A stretch of 64,000 nt of DNA. It comes from SZUA-36 sp963801195 (lineage in GTDB: Bacteria; Pseudomonadota; Gammaproteobacteria; Xanthomonadales; SZUA-36). The position numbers and the translations under genes are program-made. Position 1 is the stretch's first letter. Each line of letters begins with the position of its first letter. The notes under the pieces were generated by a model, which was given only the letters and a program-made list of their open reading frames with translations, did no database searches and was not told the DNA's origin. This document shows positions 8,609 through 18,471 of this stretch, in pieces. The stretch spans positions 744,001 through 808,000 of the forward strand of contig CAWDDX010000005.1 in NCBI GenBank assembly GCA_963801195.1. The letters are read 5' to 3'.

Positions 8609-9592
8609 GTGAATCAATATATAAAAATCCTAATATTCGGTTCAGTTATGTTGCTGTTTATGGCGGTTGTCTGGATTACATTCAAAAATGTCGGTTTTTT
8701 ACCGATTGTAAAAATACTCGCGTGGCAGGATGTTTTGTTAAATATGTTACTTGGACTCGTATTCTTCGTGTCTTTCGGCCTTGTTATGTTCGTTGGATTC
8801 CGGCTGCATTACAAGTTGAGCATCCAACCCGTTGACGTGATTACCTTGCCCCTGATGATGCATTTTTTTACTTACCTGGTACCACTAAAAGGCGGCTTGC
8901 TTTTCCAGATATTTTACAGCAGATCCAAATATCAATTGGAACTTAGCAAAGGATTTTCCCTGGGAATTATAGTCTTCCTGATCAGCGTATTACTTACCGT
9001 AACAGTGGGCTTGGGAATTAGCTTTAACATGCAACCTGTCCCGGAAGTTCTGACCTCTGTATTGGGGACACTGGGATTGGGGCTGGTTGCGTTTCCAGTA
9101 GTGCTCGGGTTTTTCCCCGCCACACAAAGAAACCCAAAAGGACTCCTGGGCAGGTTCGTTAACTTCCTATCCAGGGTGCGACAACAATTAGCAATGCAGG
9201 TCAAGAACGTTTCATTGCTTTTTTGGTTGACTGTTTCGACACTCTTTTCGGTGCTCATACAATCATTATGGTATTTGCAATCAACCCATATGCTTGGAAT
9301 TGAGGCTACGTTTGTGACGACCATTCTCATGGTTCTGTTTCTACGCATTTTCCTATTAGTGCGGCTTTTACCTGGTAACCTGGGTGTTCAGGAGTTAGTC
9401 ATAGGCTTGGTATTCTCGGCAGCAGGATTCACCCTTGATCAAGGTCTGTTGGTTGCACTGATCATACGACTGGTTTCCGTTATCCTGGCTGCAACTATCG
9501 GTCTGGCCGGTCTGTACTCCAATCTTCAATACTTCAATACTGGTTCTATTTCCGGATTGGTTCGAAGCGTGACTGGAAATAAGGAAAGATGA
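8609..9592 (+). CDS. Flippase-like integral membrane protein (LPG synthase TM / UPF0104 family)
   Basis: This 327-residue protein has about eight membrane helices. The family landmark is the loop RLLPGNLGVQE near residue 255, equivalent to the PGGLGVxE motif of the lysylphosphatidylglycerol synthase membrane domain. No cytosolic aminoacyl-transferase domain is attached. Such stand-alone proteins are thought to move or modify lipid-linked molecules. The start is GTG 8609; an ATG at 8648 would remove part of the first helix. Its stop overlaps the start of the next gene (ATGA at 9589-9592), so the two are translated together. The neighbours are glycosyl- and sulfotransferases, so a role in envelope glycolipid assembly is likely but inferred. 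Confidence 0.8.
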   Translation: MNQYIKILIFGSVMLLFMAVVWITFKNVGFLPIVKILAWQDVLLNMLLGLVFFVSFGLVMFVGFRLHYKLSIQPVDVITLPLMMHFFTYLVPLKGGLLFQIFYSRSKYQLELSKGFSLGIIVFLISVLLTVTVGLGISFNMQPVPEVLTSVLGTLGLGLVAFPVVLGFFPATQRNPKGLLGRFVNFLSRVRQQLAMQVKNVSLLFWLTVSTLFSVLIQSLWYLQSTHMLGIEATFVTTILMVLFLRIFLLVRLLPGNLGVQELVIGLVFSAAGFTLDQGLLVALIIRLVSVILAATIGLAGLYSNLQYFNTGSISGLVRSVTGNKER

Positions 9593-11559
9593 GTGTACGA
9601 AAAACAAACGTATCAATCCTGGCGGTCTTACTTGTCTTGTTGCTTACTGCTACTTACTGGAACCATTTCGATAATGGTTTTCATTTTGACGACTACCACA
9701 CAGTGGTTAACAACATTTATATCAGGGACATTGGAAATATCCCTCTGATTTTCAATGATGCGAAAACCACCAGCAGCCTGCCGTTAAACCAGGCCTACAG
9801 GCCCATAATAACCAGTTTGAATACCCTGGATTACTGGATTGCGGGCTCACTCAACCCAAAAGTGTTCCATTGGCATATTTTTGTTGAGTTCCTGATACTG
9901 TTGGGGCTTTTTTACTTAATTCTTCTAAAGATATTTGAGCTTGCCAGCGGCAGCAAACACTACCTGGCGGCAATGGTGGGCACGGCGTTTTTTGCATTCC
10001 ATACAGCTACAGCGGAAACCATCAACTACATCATTGCCCGGTCGGATGAATTTTCCACGCTAATGGTGCTGGCCGGAATGCTTGTTTACATTAGTAACAG
10101 TGGATGGAAAAAACAACTGGGATTGATACCTTTTATCATCGGTTGCCTGGCCAAGCCCACTACACTAATGCTGGCACCTCTGCTTTTTTTGTACGATTTA
10201 TTTCTGGAACCGCCTTCAATATTTGCCAGGGATGAAACGGCCAGGATATTTCCAAAGATTACATCCGCCCTGAAAAGCACTGGTGTTTACTTCATTTTGG
10301 GTGTTGCCGTGTATTTGTTTTCACGCTCAATGTTTTCCGATACCTGGAGCCCGGGCGGTCATTCAAGAGCTGCCTACTTAAACACTCAGCCCTATGTAGT
10401 CTGGAGTTATATCAAAACATTTGTTCTACCTGTGGGGCTCACCGCTGATTCCGACCTGACTCTGATAAAAGACTATTTGTCGCCAAGAACACTTTGGGGA
10501 TTAACCGTTATTTTAATCTTCTTGTTCGTTAGCTGGAGAGCCGCGTTGTTGCGACGAACGGTGCCAATCACCTTTGGGGTCCTGTGGTTTTTTGTTGCGC
10601 TTGCACCCAGTTCCAGCTTTGTTCCGTTGGCTGAGGTAATGAATCATCACCGCACGTTTTTTCCTTATTTGGGACTGGTGATAGCCGCAACATGGGCATC
10701 CTTGTTAGGTTATGAAGGACTGTTGAAAAAATCCACTTCGCGGGTTATTCCATGGTCCACAGCAATAGTTATTGTGATAATTATTGCAGCACATGCGTTT
10801 GGAACTTACCAACGAAATAACGTTTGGGACAATGACGAATCGTTGTGGTATGACGTCACCGTTAAGAGCCCCAATAATGGCCGGGGACTGATGAATTACG
10901 GGCTTTCAAAGATGAGAAAGGGAGAGTTCAATGTAGCTATATCGTATTTTGAACGGGCACTGGACACTCCCTATGGCAGACACCCCTATCTGTACACTAA
11001 CCTTGGTATTGCAACTAACGCACTCGCTGACGAAACAAACGATGCTGATCTTAAAAAGCTCGCAGAGAGCTACCTGAAAAAAGCCGTTCGGATTGGACCG
11101 GGTTACTCAGAACCCTATTTTTATTATGGCAGATGGTTGTTCCAGAATAGCCGGTCAGCTGAAGCGATCAAATATTTAAAGAATGCCCGGGAGCTCAGCC
11201 CTGCAGATGGCCGGGCGCAAAAACTGCTCAACACCATTTCCAACCATGCCAAACAAGCAATAGATGTGGCTGAAGAATCTGCGCGACAGACTGACACACC
11301 AGAAGCCTATCTCAACCTCAGTTTGAAGTACTACAACAGTGGTCAATACGAGAAGTGTGCCAGGGCTTCTCTGAAAGCGCTTCAGCTGAAGCCCGATTAT
11401 GCGGAGGCGTATAATAATTTGTGCAGCGCCTATATTGGATTGGAGCAATTTGATCAAGCGATCACTGCATGCAACCAGGCACTTGAAATAAAATCTGATT
11501 ACGCATTGGCCAGAGGAAACCTGGACTGGGCAAAACACATGGTGAAGACATCTCAATAA
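9589..11559 (+). CDS. GT-C membrane glycosyltransferase with C-terminal TPR repeats (TMTC-like)
   Basis: This 656-residue protein has two parts. Residues 1-400 contain about ten membrane helices and, in the first periplasmic loop, the acidic motif FHFDDYHTVV (DD near residues 33-34) expected of GT-C enzymes that use lipid-phosphate sugar donors. Residues 415-656 are tetratricopeptide repeats (for example YLNLSLKYYNSGQYEKCARASLKAL, given here in part, and AYIGLEQFDQAITAC). This layout matches bacterial relatives of TMTC O-mannosyltransferases. It starts within the stop of the flippase-like gene. Its 3' end overlaps the convergent sulfotransferase gene by seven bases. The acceptor may be a protein or a surface polymer; nothing in the sequence decides this. 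Confidence 0.8.
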   Translation: MSVRKTNVSILAVLLVLLLTATYWNHFDNGFHFDDYHTVVNNIYIRDIGNIPLIFNDAKTTSSLPLNQAYRPIITSLNTLDYWIAGSLNPKVFHWHIFVEFLILLGLFYLILLKIFELASGSKHYLAAMVGTAFFAFHTATAETINYIIARSDEFSTLMVLAGMLVYISNSGWKKQLGLIPFIIGCLAKPTTLMLAPLLFLYDLFLEPPSIFARDETARIFPKITSALKSTGVYFILGVAVYLFSRSMFSDTWSPGGHSRAAYLNTQPYVVWSYIKTFVLPVGLTADSDLTLIKDYLSPRTLWGLTVILIFLFVSWRAALLRRTVPITFGVLWFFVALAPSSSFVPLAEVMNHHRTFFPYLGLVIAATWASLLGYEGLLKKSTSRVIPWSTAIVIVIIIAAHAFGTYQRNNVWDNDESLWYDVTVKSPNNGRGLMNYGLSKMRKGEFNVAISYFERALDTPYGRHPYLYTNLGIATNALADETNDADLKKLAESYLKKAVRIGPGYSEPYFYYGRWLFQNSRSAEAIKYLKNARELSPADGRAQKLLNTISNHAKQAIDVAEESARQTDTPEAYLNLSLKYYNSGQYEKCARASLKALQLKPDYAEAYNNLCSAYIGLEQFDQAITACNQALEIKSDYALARGNLDWAKHMVKTSQ

Positions 11560-12476
11560 CCATAGACACTCATTTCAACCCCACACAACTGTTCAAACGA
11601 ACTCTTATCCGCGGCCGTCCAGTCAGAATACCTTGGAAAGGTATAACGTGGGGTGGCATTGTTGACCGCACCAATCTTCCTTTCCCAATCTTCGGGGTTC
11701 ATATGAAGACCCAGGAAATTTAAAACAAATTGATTGAAATATTCAAAACTTTCAAAAAGACACTCAAATTTTATGCAATGTGCAGCATGTGTCCGAATGA
11801 ATTGATTGTCCGCAGACCACATCCAACAGAGCTTCTCAAACCGGGACATGTATTCCCACCTATCTGCCATCGGGTCGTTAGCTGGTGGGAATATGAGTTT
11901 TCCCATTGGATCTTTCTTGCTGAATAGTTCCCGGGACATGAGTGAGCGAATGACGTTTTCGGGGTTTCTAACAACTTGAAACTGTTGTGCTGCAGGAAAA
12001 ACTTCACTCATGGCAGCAACATGCCTCCTGAGGAAGGGGTTGATTTCCCCGTAAGTTGTAAATGTATTGTCCTTGATTCTGAGATAAATCTCAGCCAATC
12101 GATAGTTCTTCAAGTAGTCTACAGCGGATTGGTCCGACTGAATGGCCTTTGGGTAGTACCAATAATCCACAACGTTAGCTTCGTGCATTACGATGGCGTC
12201 TCGCGCATGTCGATTAAGTAAATTTGCGAGAAAGGTGGTCCCACTCCTGAATACCCCGTACCCGAAAAAAAAGCGGTGAGAACCCATCCATGATTGAATA
12301 TCAGAAAAATGCGCATTTTGTTTGGAGTGGACAGTGGCAACCGCATTTTTGGATTTGAGATTCAACAACCCGCGAACCAATGAATTAAAACCTGGTATGT
12401 AGATATCGTTGTGCCTGTAGATATCCATGAACCTTGTATAAAGGTGCTTTTTAACTTGCGGGTGCTCATCACTCAT
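11553..12476 (-). CDS. Sulfotransferase-family protein
   Basis: This 307-residue protein would move a sulfuryl group from PAPS to a carbohydrate or other acceptor. Two PAPS-binding elements can be seen: the 5'-phosphosulfate loop FGYGVFRSGTTFLANLL and the 3'-phosphate element QVVRNPENVIRSL. No signal peptide or membrane segment is visible. The preferred start is ATG 12476, inside the tail of the GT2 gene (the ATGAGTGA overlap gives eight shared bases). A longer frame to 12515 would overlap it by 47 bases. Co-translation with the glycosyltransferase suggests both act on the same surface glycan. The acceptor is unknown. Confidence 0.8.
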   Translation of the reverse strand: MSDEHPQVKKHLYTRFMDIYRHNDIYIPGFNSLVRGLLNLKSKNAVATVHSKQNAHFSDIQSWMGSHRFFFGYGVFRSGTTFLANLLNRHARDAIVMHEANVVDYWYYPKAIQSDQSAVDYLKNYRLAEIYLRIKDNTFTTYGEINPFLRRHVAAMSEVFPAAQQFQVVRNPENVIRSLMSRELFSKKDPMGKLIFPPANDPMADRWEYMSRFEKLCWMWSADNQFIRTHAAHCIKFECLFESFEYFNQFVLNFLGLHMNPEDWERKIGAVNNATPRYTFPRYSDWTAADKSSFEQLCGVEMSVYGY

Positions 12477-13359
12477 CAATGTTGTTTTTTCGCAGTTGTG
12501 AAAGTTGCTCTGCAATCAAGCCAAGAAAAAAGAAAAGTAGCCCCGTGGTCATGCTCAACATCGCACCGGTACTTACACCGCGACCACGTAGCACAATAGG
12601 AATACCCCAAGCGAAAGACGCCACGAGAAAAACAAAAGCAATCGGAAAGAACACGCGCATAGGATTAAATAGCATGACGATATTCAGTATATCCCTAACT
12701 GTTTCAATAGCCGTTAGCGTGCTAATCGTACTTACACCTGCCGTCCTTGGTTTGATATTTATTGGTTGTTCCAACACCAAGTGGCGCTGACTGATAAAAA
12801 CCATGGCGATAATATCGCTATAAGCCATATGGTCAGGGCAAAGATTGAGATAACGCTTGGCCAGAACAGTATCATAGATTTTCATTCCGGAATTGATGTC
12901 ATGAATATGAATTGGAAGCAATATCTTTGCAAAAAATCGGATCAACCATTTACCTACACCGCGGTATATAGACGAGACGTGTTGGGCTACGCGTCGCCCT
13001 ACGATCATATCGGCTCCTGAAGTTCTGATAGCTTCGCTGAGCGCCAGGACATCCTTCACATCATGTTGTCCGTCCGCATCGATAGTAATCACATATTTAG
13101 TGTCTGCGTTTCGAATACCGGTCTTTATAGCACCACCGTAGCCACGATTTAATTTGTGGCTGTAATAAGTAAAACCGAGTGTGCCAGCAAATTTTTTCAG
13201 GACATCCAAAGTTCCATCCTCGGAGCCATCATTGACGATAATAAGTTTCAAATTGTTTTGTGTGCAAAAGCTCAGCAACTCCGGCATCAATACTATTAAA
13301 GACTGTTCTTCATTGTAGGCGGGAATAACGATAGTTAGATCAGCGGTTGATTGCTTCAC
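12469..13359 (-). CDS. Family 2 glycosyltransferase with two C-terminal membrane helices
   Basis: This 296-residue DPM1/ArnC-like protein has a GT-A fold with VIPAYNEE (residues 11-18), VNDGSEDGT, and the metal-binding ITIDADGQHD. Two hydrophobic helices follow at the C terminus (FNPMRVFFPIAFVFLV and GAMLSMTTGLLFFFLG). Such enzymes load a sugar onto undecaprenyl phosphate at the inner membrane, which could provide the donor for the GT-C protein encoded convergently. It is the first gene of a two-gene minus-strand operon with the sulfotransferase. Confidence 0.87.
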   Translation of the reverse strand: MKQSTADLTIVIPAYNEEQSLIVLMPELLSFCTQNNLKLIIVNDGSEDGTLDVLKKFAGTLGFTYYSHKLNRGYGGAIKTGIRNADTKYVITIDADGQHDVKDVLALSEAIRTSGADMIVGRRVAQHVSSIYRGVGKWLIRFFAKILLPIHIHDINSGMKIYDTVLAKRYLNLCPDHMAYSDIIAMVFISQRHLVLEQPINIKPRTAGVSTISTLTAIETVRDILNIVMLFNPMRVFFPIAFVFLVASFAWGIPIVLRGRGVSTGAMLSMTTGLLFFFLGLIAEQLSQLRKNNIDE

Positions 13360-13504
13360 AGCTCAACTCCTCAAACAGTTTTCAATCAAATTCATTCCGC
13401 GGAAATCACTCTCCATACGCACTATTCCAACGGAATGAGCTCGAATGAGTATCTGGCAATGTATATCTTCTCAAGGGCTAAGCTAATATCTAAGAGTCTC
13501 CCCA

Positions 13505-14010
13505 CTAGCCATCACGCTGGCGCATCAGGTGGCGATGTTCCTGGCGGCGTACCTGATCTACCGCCTTGCCCAGATACTGCGACACGTGAAAGCGATCAAA
13601 AGCAATCTTATCGTCCGCATTGGTCAGCGCGTTGCGGGTCGCTTTGATGTAGGCCGGCCACATATCCATACACACGCTCTCAATACCGTCCTTTTGTCCT
13701 GCCGATAACTGCGCATAAAACTCCGCCAGGCTGCCGGTGTGGCGGTCATCCGCGACGTGCAGCACCACCGCTTGATCCTGATCGGTTACCAGCGTCACGT
13801 AGTCATGGCCTTTGCGGTACGAGGTCTCATCCACACTCAGCGGCCGCGGTGACAGTTCAGCACGGCGTGACAGTCCACGCTTCACGGCCCGTTGCATGAT
13901 CCCGTCCACCGCATTCCAGCTCAGTCGCAGCCGCTCCGAGACCGCGCTGGTCGAGGCCTGTTTGAGCCAGTTGATCACCAGCGCTTCAAACAGCGCCGTG
14001 AAACCACTCC
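13505..14010 (-). mobile_element. ISL3-family transposase remnant
   Basis: About 165 residues of an ISL3-type DDE transposase are readable: FTALFEALVINWLKQAS, SVDETSYRKGHDYVTLV (first catalytic Asp), VCMDMWPAYIK (second Asp) and DRFHVSQYLGKAVD. Both ends are missing: the N-terminal zinc-finger/HTH region is absent past 14010, and the C-terminal catalytic Glu region is lost after MRQRDG. No terminal inverted repeats were found. It is G+C richer than its surroundings and lies between the GT2 operon and the protease gene, so it is an inactive insertion scar. Confidence 0.85.
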
Positions 14011-14094
14011 ATATCTTTTTAATCTATGTTTCAGCAACCTGTAATAATAAATTACCAGATTACCTTTGCTGCCATCCAATGATACAAACAAAGC

Positions 14095-15312
14095 TCACTT
14101 CGTCTCCTTTCCTCCATAAGCAGTTATCAAAGTAGAAATCATTTCGTCATTGACCTCGCCGCCACTCGACCCACCCATCAAGTCGTCTGTCAAGCCTGTC
14201 CACTCGACGATTACTGCGCCATACGGGTCGTCAGGCTTGCCGTCATAACCACGTATATAAGCATCTTTAAACCCGATCAAATGCCCAAATTCGTGAGCCA
14301 GCGTTCGATGAGTGACAGGACGGGTTCCCAGGAAAATATGACTTCCAACGCCTGCATTGTGACTGGAAGCACCGGAAGTGAGAACCAATGGGCAATCTGT
14401 GAATAAAGCACGGTGCACGTTCATGTCGATCTTGGCACCAAGCGCTGGCACACCATCCGGATACAGGGTATTGGCCTCGATAAAACGCCATTTCAATTCA
14501 ACAGAGAAATGATTCTTCTCTGCCGCAGATGACCAGCTAAAAAATCTTTGAACACTCTTTTGAAATGTTGCCAAGAACTCCATCTCACCAATATCCGTAC
14601 AGACCGTAACCGGCAAAACCATCTCACTCCCTTTTAAAGTTATGATTCGAAGTTGCGGGGTTGCCTTGAAGGTTGTCATGCCTTGTAAAAGCTGCTGTCG
14701 CAAATCAGCGATCTGTTTCGATGGACCATCACCGATGACCAACGTGTTAATCTCTCGAGCCAGAGCCACAAGCTCATTATTATTACGATATTGAACGGGA
14801 TATTGAACTATGGCTGTTTGCCACTTTCCATGATAACTGAGGTTATCTTCAAGGTTGCGAAGTGTTTTCAACGCTTTTTCGAAGCGGACTACCAGCGGCT
14901 CAAGGTTTGACATATCAGGCACTTGCTCACCCAGTTCTTCCATCTCCTGCAGTTCCCCATACATATGGTCTTCCAACCATTTCAGTGAATAGAAAGTCTG
15001 CTTGGGTACCACGCTACTTTGTGGATGATCCTCCAGAACCACAGGCAATAATCCATAACCGGTTTTTCGTACCGGGGGTGGCGCAAGGGACAACCTTTTC
15101 AATAAGTTCTGATCTTCATTTTGAGCGCGCTGCACCAAAGACGCATGAATTTCCTCCAAGCGGCCAAAAATAATATTCCGGAGTTGCTGCAGTTGATCAT
15201 ACTTTTGCTCCCAGGGCTGAAGCTGCCCGGCATTTGCCGGGGCATATGGGACCAGGTTGATTATCAACGTCAGAATAAAGAAGGAGTTCACTCGAATATT
15301 CATTGGTACCAC
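14095..15312 (-). CDS. Secreted HExxHxxGxxD zinc protease-like protein
   Basis: This 405-residue protein has a signal peptide (hydrophobic run FFILTLIINLV, cleavage likely after APANA, residue 28). Residues 30-220 are charged and helical with no known domain. The catalytic motif HEFGHLIGFKD is at residues 340-350, with His340, Glu341, His344 and Asp350 as the third ligand, followed by a Met-containing segment DDLMGG (376-381) that could be the Met-turn. This arrangement is that of metzincins using Asp as a third ligand, as in the snapalysin type. Two cysteines (238, 307) may form a disulfide. The start is either ATG 15312 or the ATG three codons later. I do not recognise the N-terminal region. 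It stands alone and its substrate is unknown. Confidence 0.72.
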   Translation of the reverse strand: MVPMNIRVNSFFILTLIINLVPYAPANAGQLQPWEQKYDQLQQLRNIIFGRLEEIHASLVQRAQNEDQNLLKRLSLAPPPVRKTGYGLLPVVLEDHPQSSVVPKQTFYSLKWLEDHMYGELQEMEELGEQVPDMSNLEPLVVRFEKALKTLRNLEDNLSYHGKWQTAIVQYPVQYRNNNELVALAREINTLVIGDGPSKQIADLRQQLLQGMTTFKATPQLRIITLKGSEMVLPVTVCTDIGEMEFLATFQKSVQRFFSWSSAAEKNHFSVELKWRFIEANTLYPDGVPALGAKIDMNVHRALFTDCPLVLTSGASSHNAGVGSHIFLGTRPVTHRTLAHEFGHLIGFKDAYIRGYDGKPDDPYGAVIVEWTGLTDDLMGGSSGGEVNDEMISTLITAYGGKETK

Positions 15313-15830
15313 TAAGAAATCACGAAAGTAGTGACATGCCAGGTAACAAAAACCCGGGATCCTTTGCAGAACGCCGAAATGAGTCCGGCAAACAAGAAAC
15401 CGTACAATTCAACACACACCTCAATACGCCCAATCTATGCAGATACGTCTTACCAGATTGTTGATTGTTCGACATGGTAGTACCTGTTCCATAGCTTGCG
15501 CTGGTGCGACCCCGGAATTACCAGACCCCAGAATTACCAGAGCAGGATCGCGGACACTAGCGGAAGGGACTTTTTCGTTTTTTGTGCCATTAAGAATTCC
15601 GTCTTTAACCTGAATGTGGGCAATCTATTGTCCAGGTTTTTATCGACACCAGCGAATCACTTTCGAAGGTCTCCATGTGCTTGTCAAGCTGAAACTGTGA
15701 AGCTATGGGATCGGATCGTGACCATGGCGCCTGGTTTAATCTCTTGCGCCAACGATGAGCCAATAGGCGTAAAGCCGGAGAACATCTTGTAAAATCCACT
15801 TCTTCTATCTTGATTCAATGGAGAGATTCA
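15313..15830. other. Intergenic region with a 16-bp tandem duplication
   Basis: About 520 bases lie between the divergent protease and M13 peptidase genes. Positions 15509-15524 and 15525-15540 are near-identical copies of accccggaattaccag. No gene or clear promoter could be assigned. Short open frames on both strands have no supporting features. Confidence 0.5.
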
Positions 15831-17896
15831 ATGTTACCGACTCGCCCTCGCTTGCGCCTGATTTGTTGTACATTGACATTGGGCATTTGCAGCATTGCTG
15901 CAGCCACGGATGATCAACCCACGAACAGCCTGCCCTACACGCCCAGCCTGGACATCAAGGCCATGGACCGGAGCGCAGACCCCTGTGAGGACCTCTACCA
16001 ATTTGCCTGTGGCAACTGGCTTGTCAACAACCCGATTCCTGCCGACCAGTCAAGCTGGAGCACATATGGCAAGGCTTATGTCGATAATCAACGCTATCTC
16101 TGGGGGATCCTCCAGGAAGACGCCAGGGAGAATACGCAGCGAAACGCGACACAGACACTGATCGGTGACTATTTTGCCGCCTGTATGAACGTGGAAAAAA
16201 TCGATGAGCGGGGCAGCCAACCGCTGTCCGACGATCTGCAGGCCATTGCGCGCCTGGAAGATAAAAAGCAGTTGGGCGATCTCATTGGCAGATTAATCAA
16301 ACATACCGACGCCAGCGTGTTTTTTCTGGGCCTCGGTTCCGAACAGGATGCCGAAGACTCAACCATGATGATTGGCGGTATCCACGCGGGCGGTTTGGGC
16401 TTGCCGGATCGTGACTACTACCTCGAAGTCACTGAAAACAAAGAGGCCACACGACAGGCGTACGTAGCTCACCTTTCTGCCATGTTTGAACTGCTTGGTG
16501 AATCGGCAGAGCAAGCCGCAACCTCCGCGGCCACCGTGATGCGTTTCGAGACAGCACTCGCCAAAGCAACACTGACTCAAGTGGAACGCCGCGACCCGCA
16601 CAAGGTCTATCACCGCAAATCACTGCAGGAACTGGAGCAGATGGCACCGGCCATCAACTGGACCGCTATGTTCAGGCAAACCGGTCTCAACCCGAAGCCC
16701 TGGCTGAACTTGTCCCAACCGGCTTTTATCACTCAAACCCAGGCTTTGATCGAACGCGAATCGCTGGATGACTTGAAAACTTATCTTCGCTGGGGCCTGG
16801 TCAATGCCCGGGCGCAACTGCTTTCCAAACCGTTTCGCGATCAGGACTTTGCTTTTTATAGGGCCCATTTGCGCGGGATTACAGAGCAGAGCCCACGCTG
16901 GCGTACCTGTGTCAGCCAGGTGGATAACCAACTCGGCGAAGCGTTGGGCCGGGAGTTCGTGGAACGGAGTTTTCCCCCGAGCGGCGAGAAGAAGCCCGTC
17001 ATATGAGCCTGCAAATCCAGCAGGTCATGGCAGAACGGATCAACCAACTCGCATGGCTTAGTCCAGCAACCCGCGCTCAGGCGCAAGAGAAGCTAAAAAA
17101 AATGCGCAACAAAATTGGATATCCGGATAAATGGCGTGATTACTCTTCGATCCAAATTTCCCGTGATGATTACTTTGGAAATGTCACTCGTGCCACCGGC
17201 TTTGACCTCGATCGTCAGTTGGCACAAATCGGCAAGCCTGTAGATCTCGATGAGTGGTTCATGTCACCTGCAACGGTCAACGCCTATTACAACCCATCGA
17301 TGAATGACATTAATTTTCCCGCCGGTGTTTTAATTCCACCATTGTATGATTCAAAAATGGACGATGCTCCGAATTACGGAAACACAGGTGGCACGATCGG
17401 CCACGAACTGATACATGGTTTTGATGATGAAGGCAGGCAATTTGATGCAGACGGGAATCTGCGCGACTGGTGGACTGCACAGGATGCAGCGGCATTCACT
17501 GAACGTGCTGACTGTATCCGCGAGCAATACGCCACCTACCACGTGATCGATGACATATTTATTAATTCTGAACTGACCTCGGGTGAAGATATCGCCGATC
17601 TCGGGGGCCTGGTGCTGGCCTGGGAAGCGTGGAAAATGGAAACCGCCGGCCAGCAGCTGGAACCGGTTGACGAGCTTTCTCCCGAACAGCGCTTTTTTGT
17701 CGGCTTCGCACAATGGGCCTGCGGCGGGGAACGCGACGAGTCATTGCGCCTGCATGCTGCCACGGACCCGCATTCACCGCCCAAATACCGTATTAACGGC
17801 GTGGTTGTAAATATGCCGGAATTTGCCACGGCATTCAGTTGCAAGGCAGATGCGGCCATGGTCAAACCGGTCGAAAAAGTCTGCCGGATCTGGTAG
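15831..17896 (+). CDS. M13-family zinc metalloendopeptidase (neprilysin/PepO-like), frameshifted
   Basis: The gene encodes about 688 residues if one frame change near 16985-17006 is bridged. The first part (to 17006) has a signal peptide, then the M13 N-terminal hallmarks DPCEDLYQFACGNW and GLGLPDRDYY. The second part (from about 17000) carries PATVNAYYNP, the zinc site GHELIHGFDDEGRQ (HExxH), EDIADLGG (third ligand Glu and catalytic Asp) and the conserved tail CKADAAM-VCRIW. At the break the sequence reads EKKPVI-stop in one frame, while EEARHMSLQIQQVM continues in the next, so nothing else is missing. The enzyme would be periplasmic or outer-surface and cleave oligopeptides. ATG 15831 is preferred (GGAGAG seven bases upstream); an upstream TTG at 15810 is also in frame. 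The frameshift may be a sequence error. Confidence 0.85.
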
Positions 17897-17916
17897 CCGG
17901 GTTTTCGTTGAATATC

Positions 17917-17958
17917 AAAAAAAAGGCTGAAATCCGGAATGAATTCCGGATTTCAGCC
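17917..17958 (-). terminator. Intrinsic terminator of the 18009-18383 gene
   Basis: A strong 15-bp stem (17925-17939 with 17944-17958) has loop TGAA. The run of A on the plus strand at 17917-17924 is a U tract for the minus-strand transcript. It also lies just past the stop of the M13 gene on the plus strand, but has no T run in that direction. Confidence 0.88.
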
Positions 17959-18008
17959 CGCCCTGGTTTACATCAAACCCGCAAGGTCCGTGACATGGGC
18001 ATTACCTG

Positions 18009-18383
18009 TTAGTGATGCCGGCGATCGTCACGGTCGTTATGGCTGTAATGGTTGTGTCCATAGTCACCGTGACGGGAGTGACCACGACGCCTTCCATCGT
18101 TGTAGCCGTGTCCGTTTCTGTACCCGGTGTATCCATACCTGGGTACATAGCCGGGACGGACATAAGGCGCTGGAACGGCACGTAAATATGGTGCTGGATA
18201 GTAATTGGGTACTGTTCCTATCCCCAGGTACCCGCCGTTGCCCAGAGGAATTGAGATACCCAGAGGAATTGAAATACCTATCGAACCTCGAACGCCACCG
18301 TAATAATCTCCATGCGCTTGCGCCATCGAACTGGCGGCCAACAAAGGTAATCCAATCAGTAGTGTAGTGATAAGCTTTTTCAT
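18009..18383 (-). CDS. Small exported Gly/Tyr/His-rich protein
   Basis: This 124-residue protein begins MKKLITTLLIGLPLLAAS and has a clear signal peptide ending AQA. The mature part contains a short internal duplication (GISIPLGISIPLG), a Pro/Tyr segment (APYLRAVPAPYVRPGY) and a tail very rich in His, Arg, Asp, Gly and Tyr. No enzyme domain is present. The His/Asp-rich tail could bind metal ions, but this is only inferred. ATG 18383 is chosen because GGAGT lies about nine bases upstream and the signal peptide starts there; a longer frame begins at 18404. It is monocistronic with its own terminator. Confidence 0.75.
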   Translation of the reverse strand: MKKLITTLLIGLPLLAASSMAQAHGDYYGGVRGSIGISIPLGISIPLGNGGYLGIGTVPNYYPAPYLRAVPAPYVRPGYVPRYGYTGYRNGHGYNDGRRRGHSRHGDYGHNHYSHNDRDDRRHH

Positions 18384-18471
18384 GACTTTTACTCCTGGTT
18401 TCATTTGCTACAGGTGCATGGTGCGCCATCTGTGCTGAACAGTGCGTGAATGAAAATTATGGAGTGATGAT

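Noticed and set aside
13505..14010. Active insertion sequence
   Set aside because: Transposase lacks both ends and no terminal inverted repeats are present.
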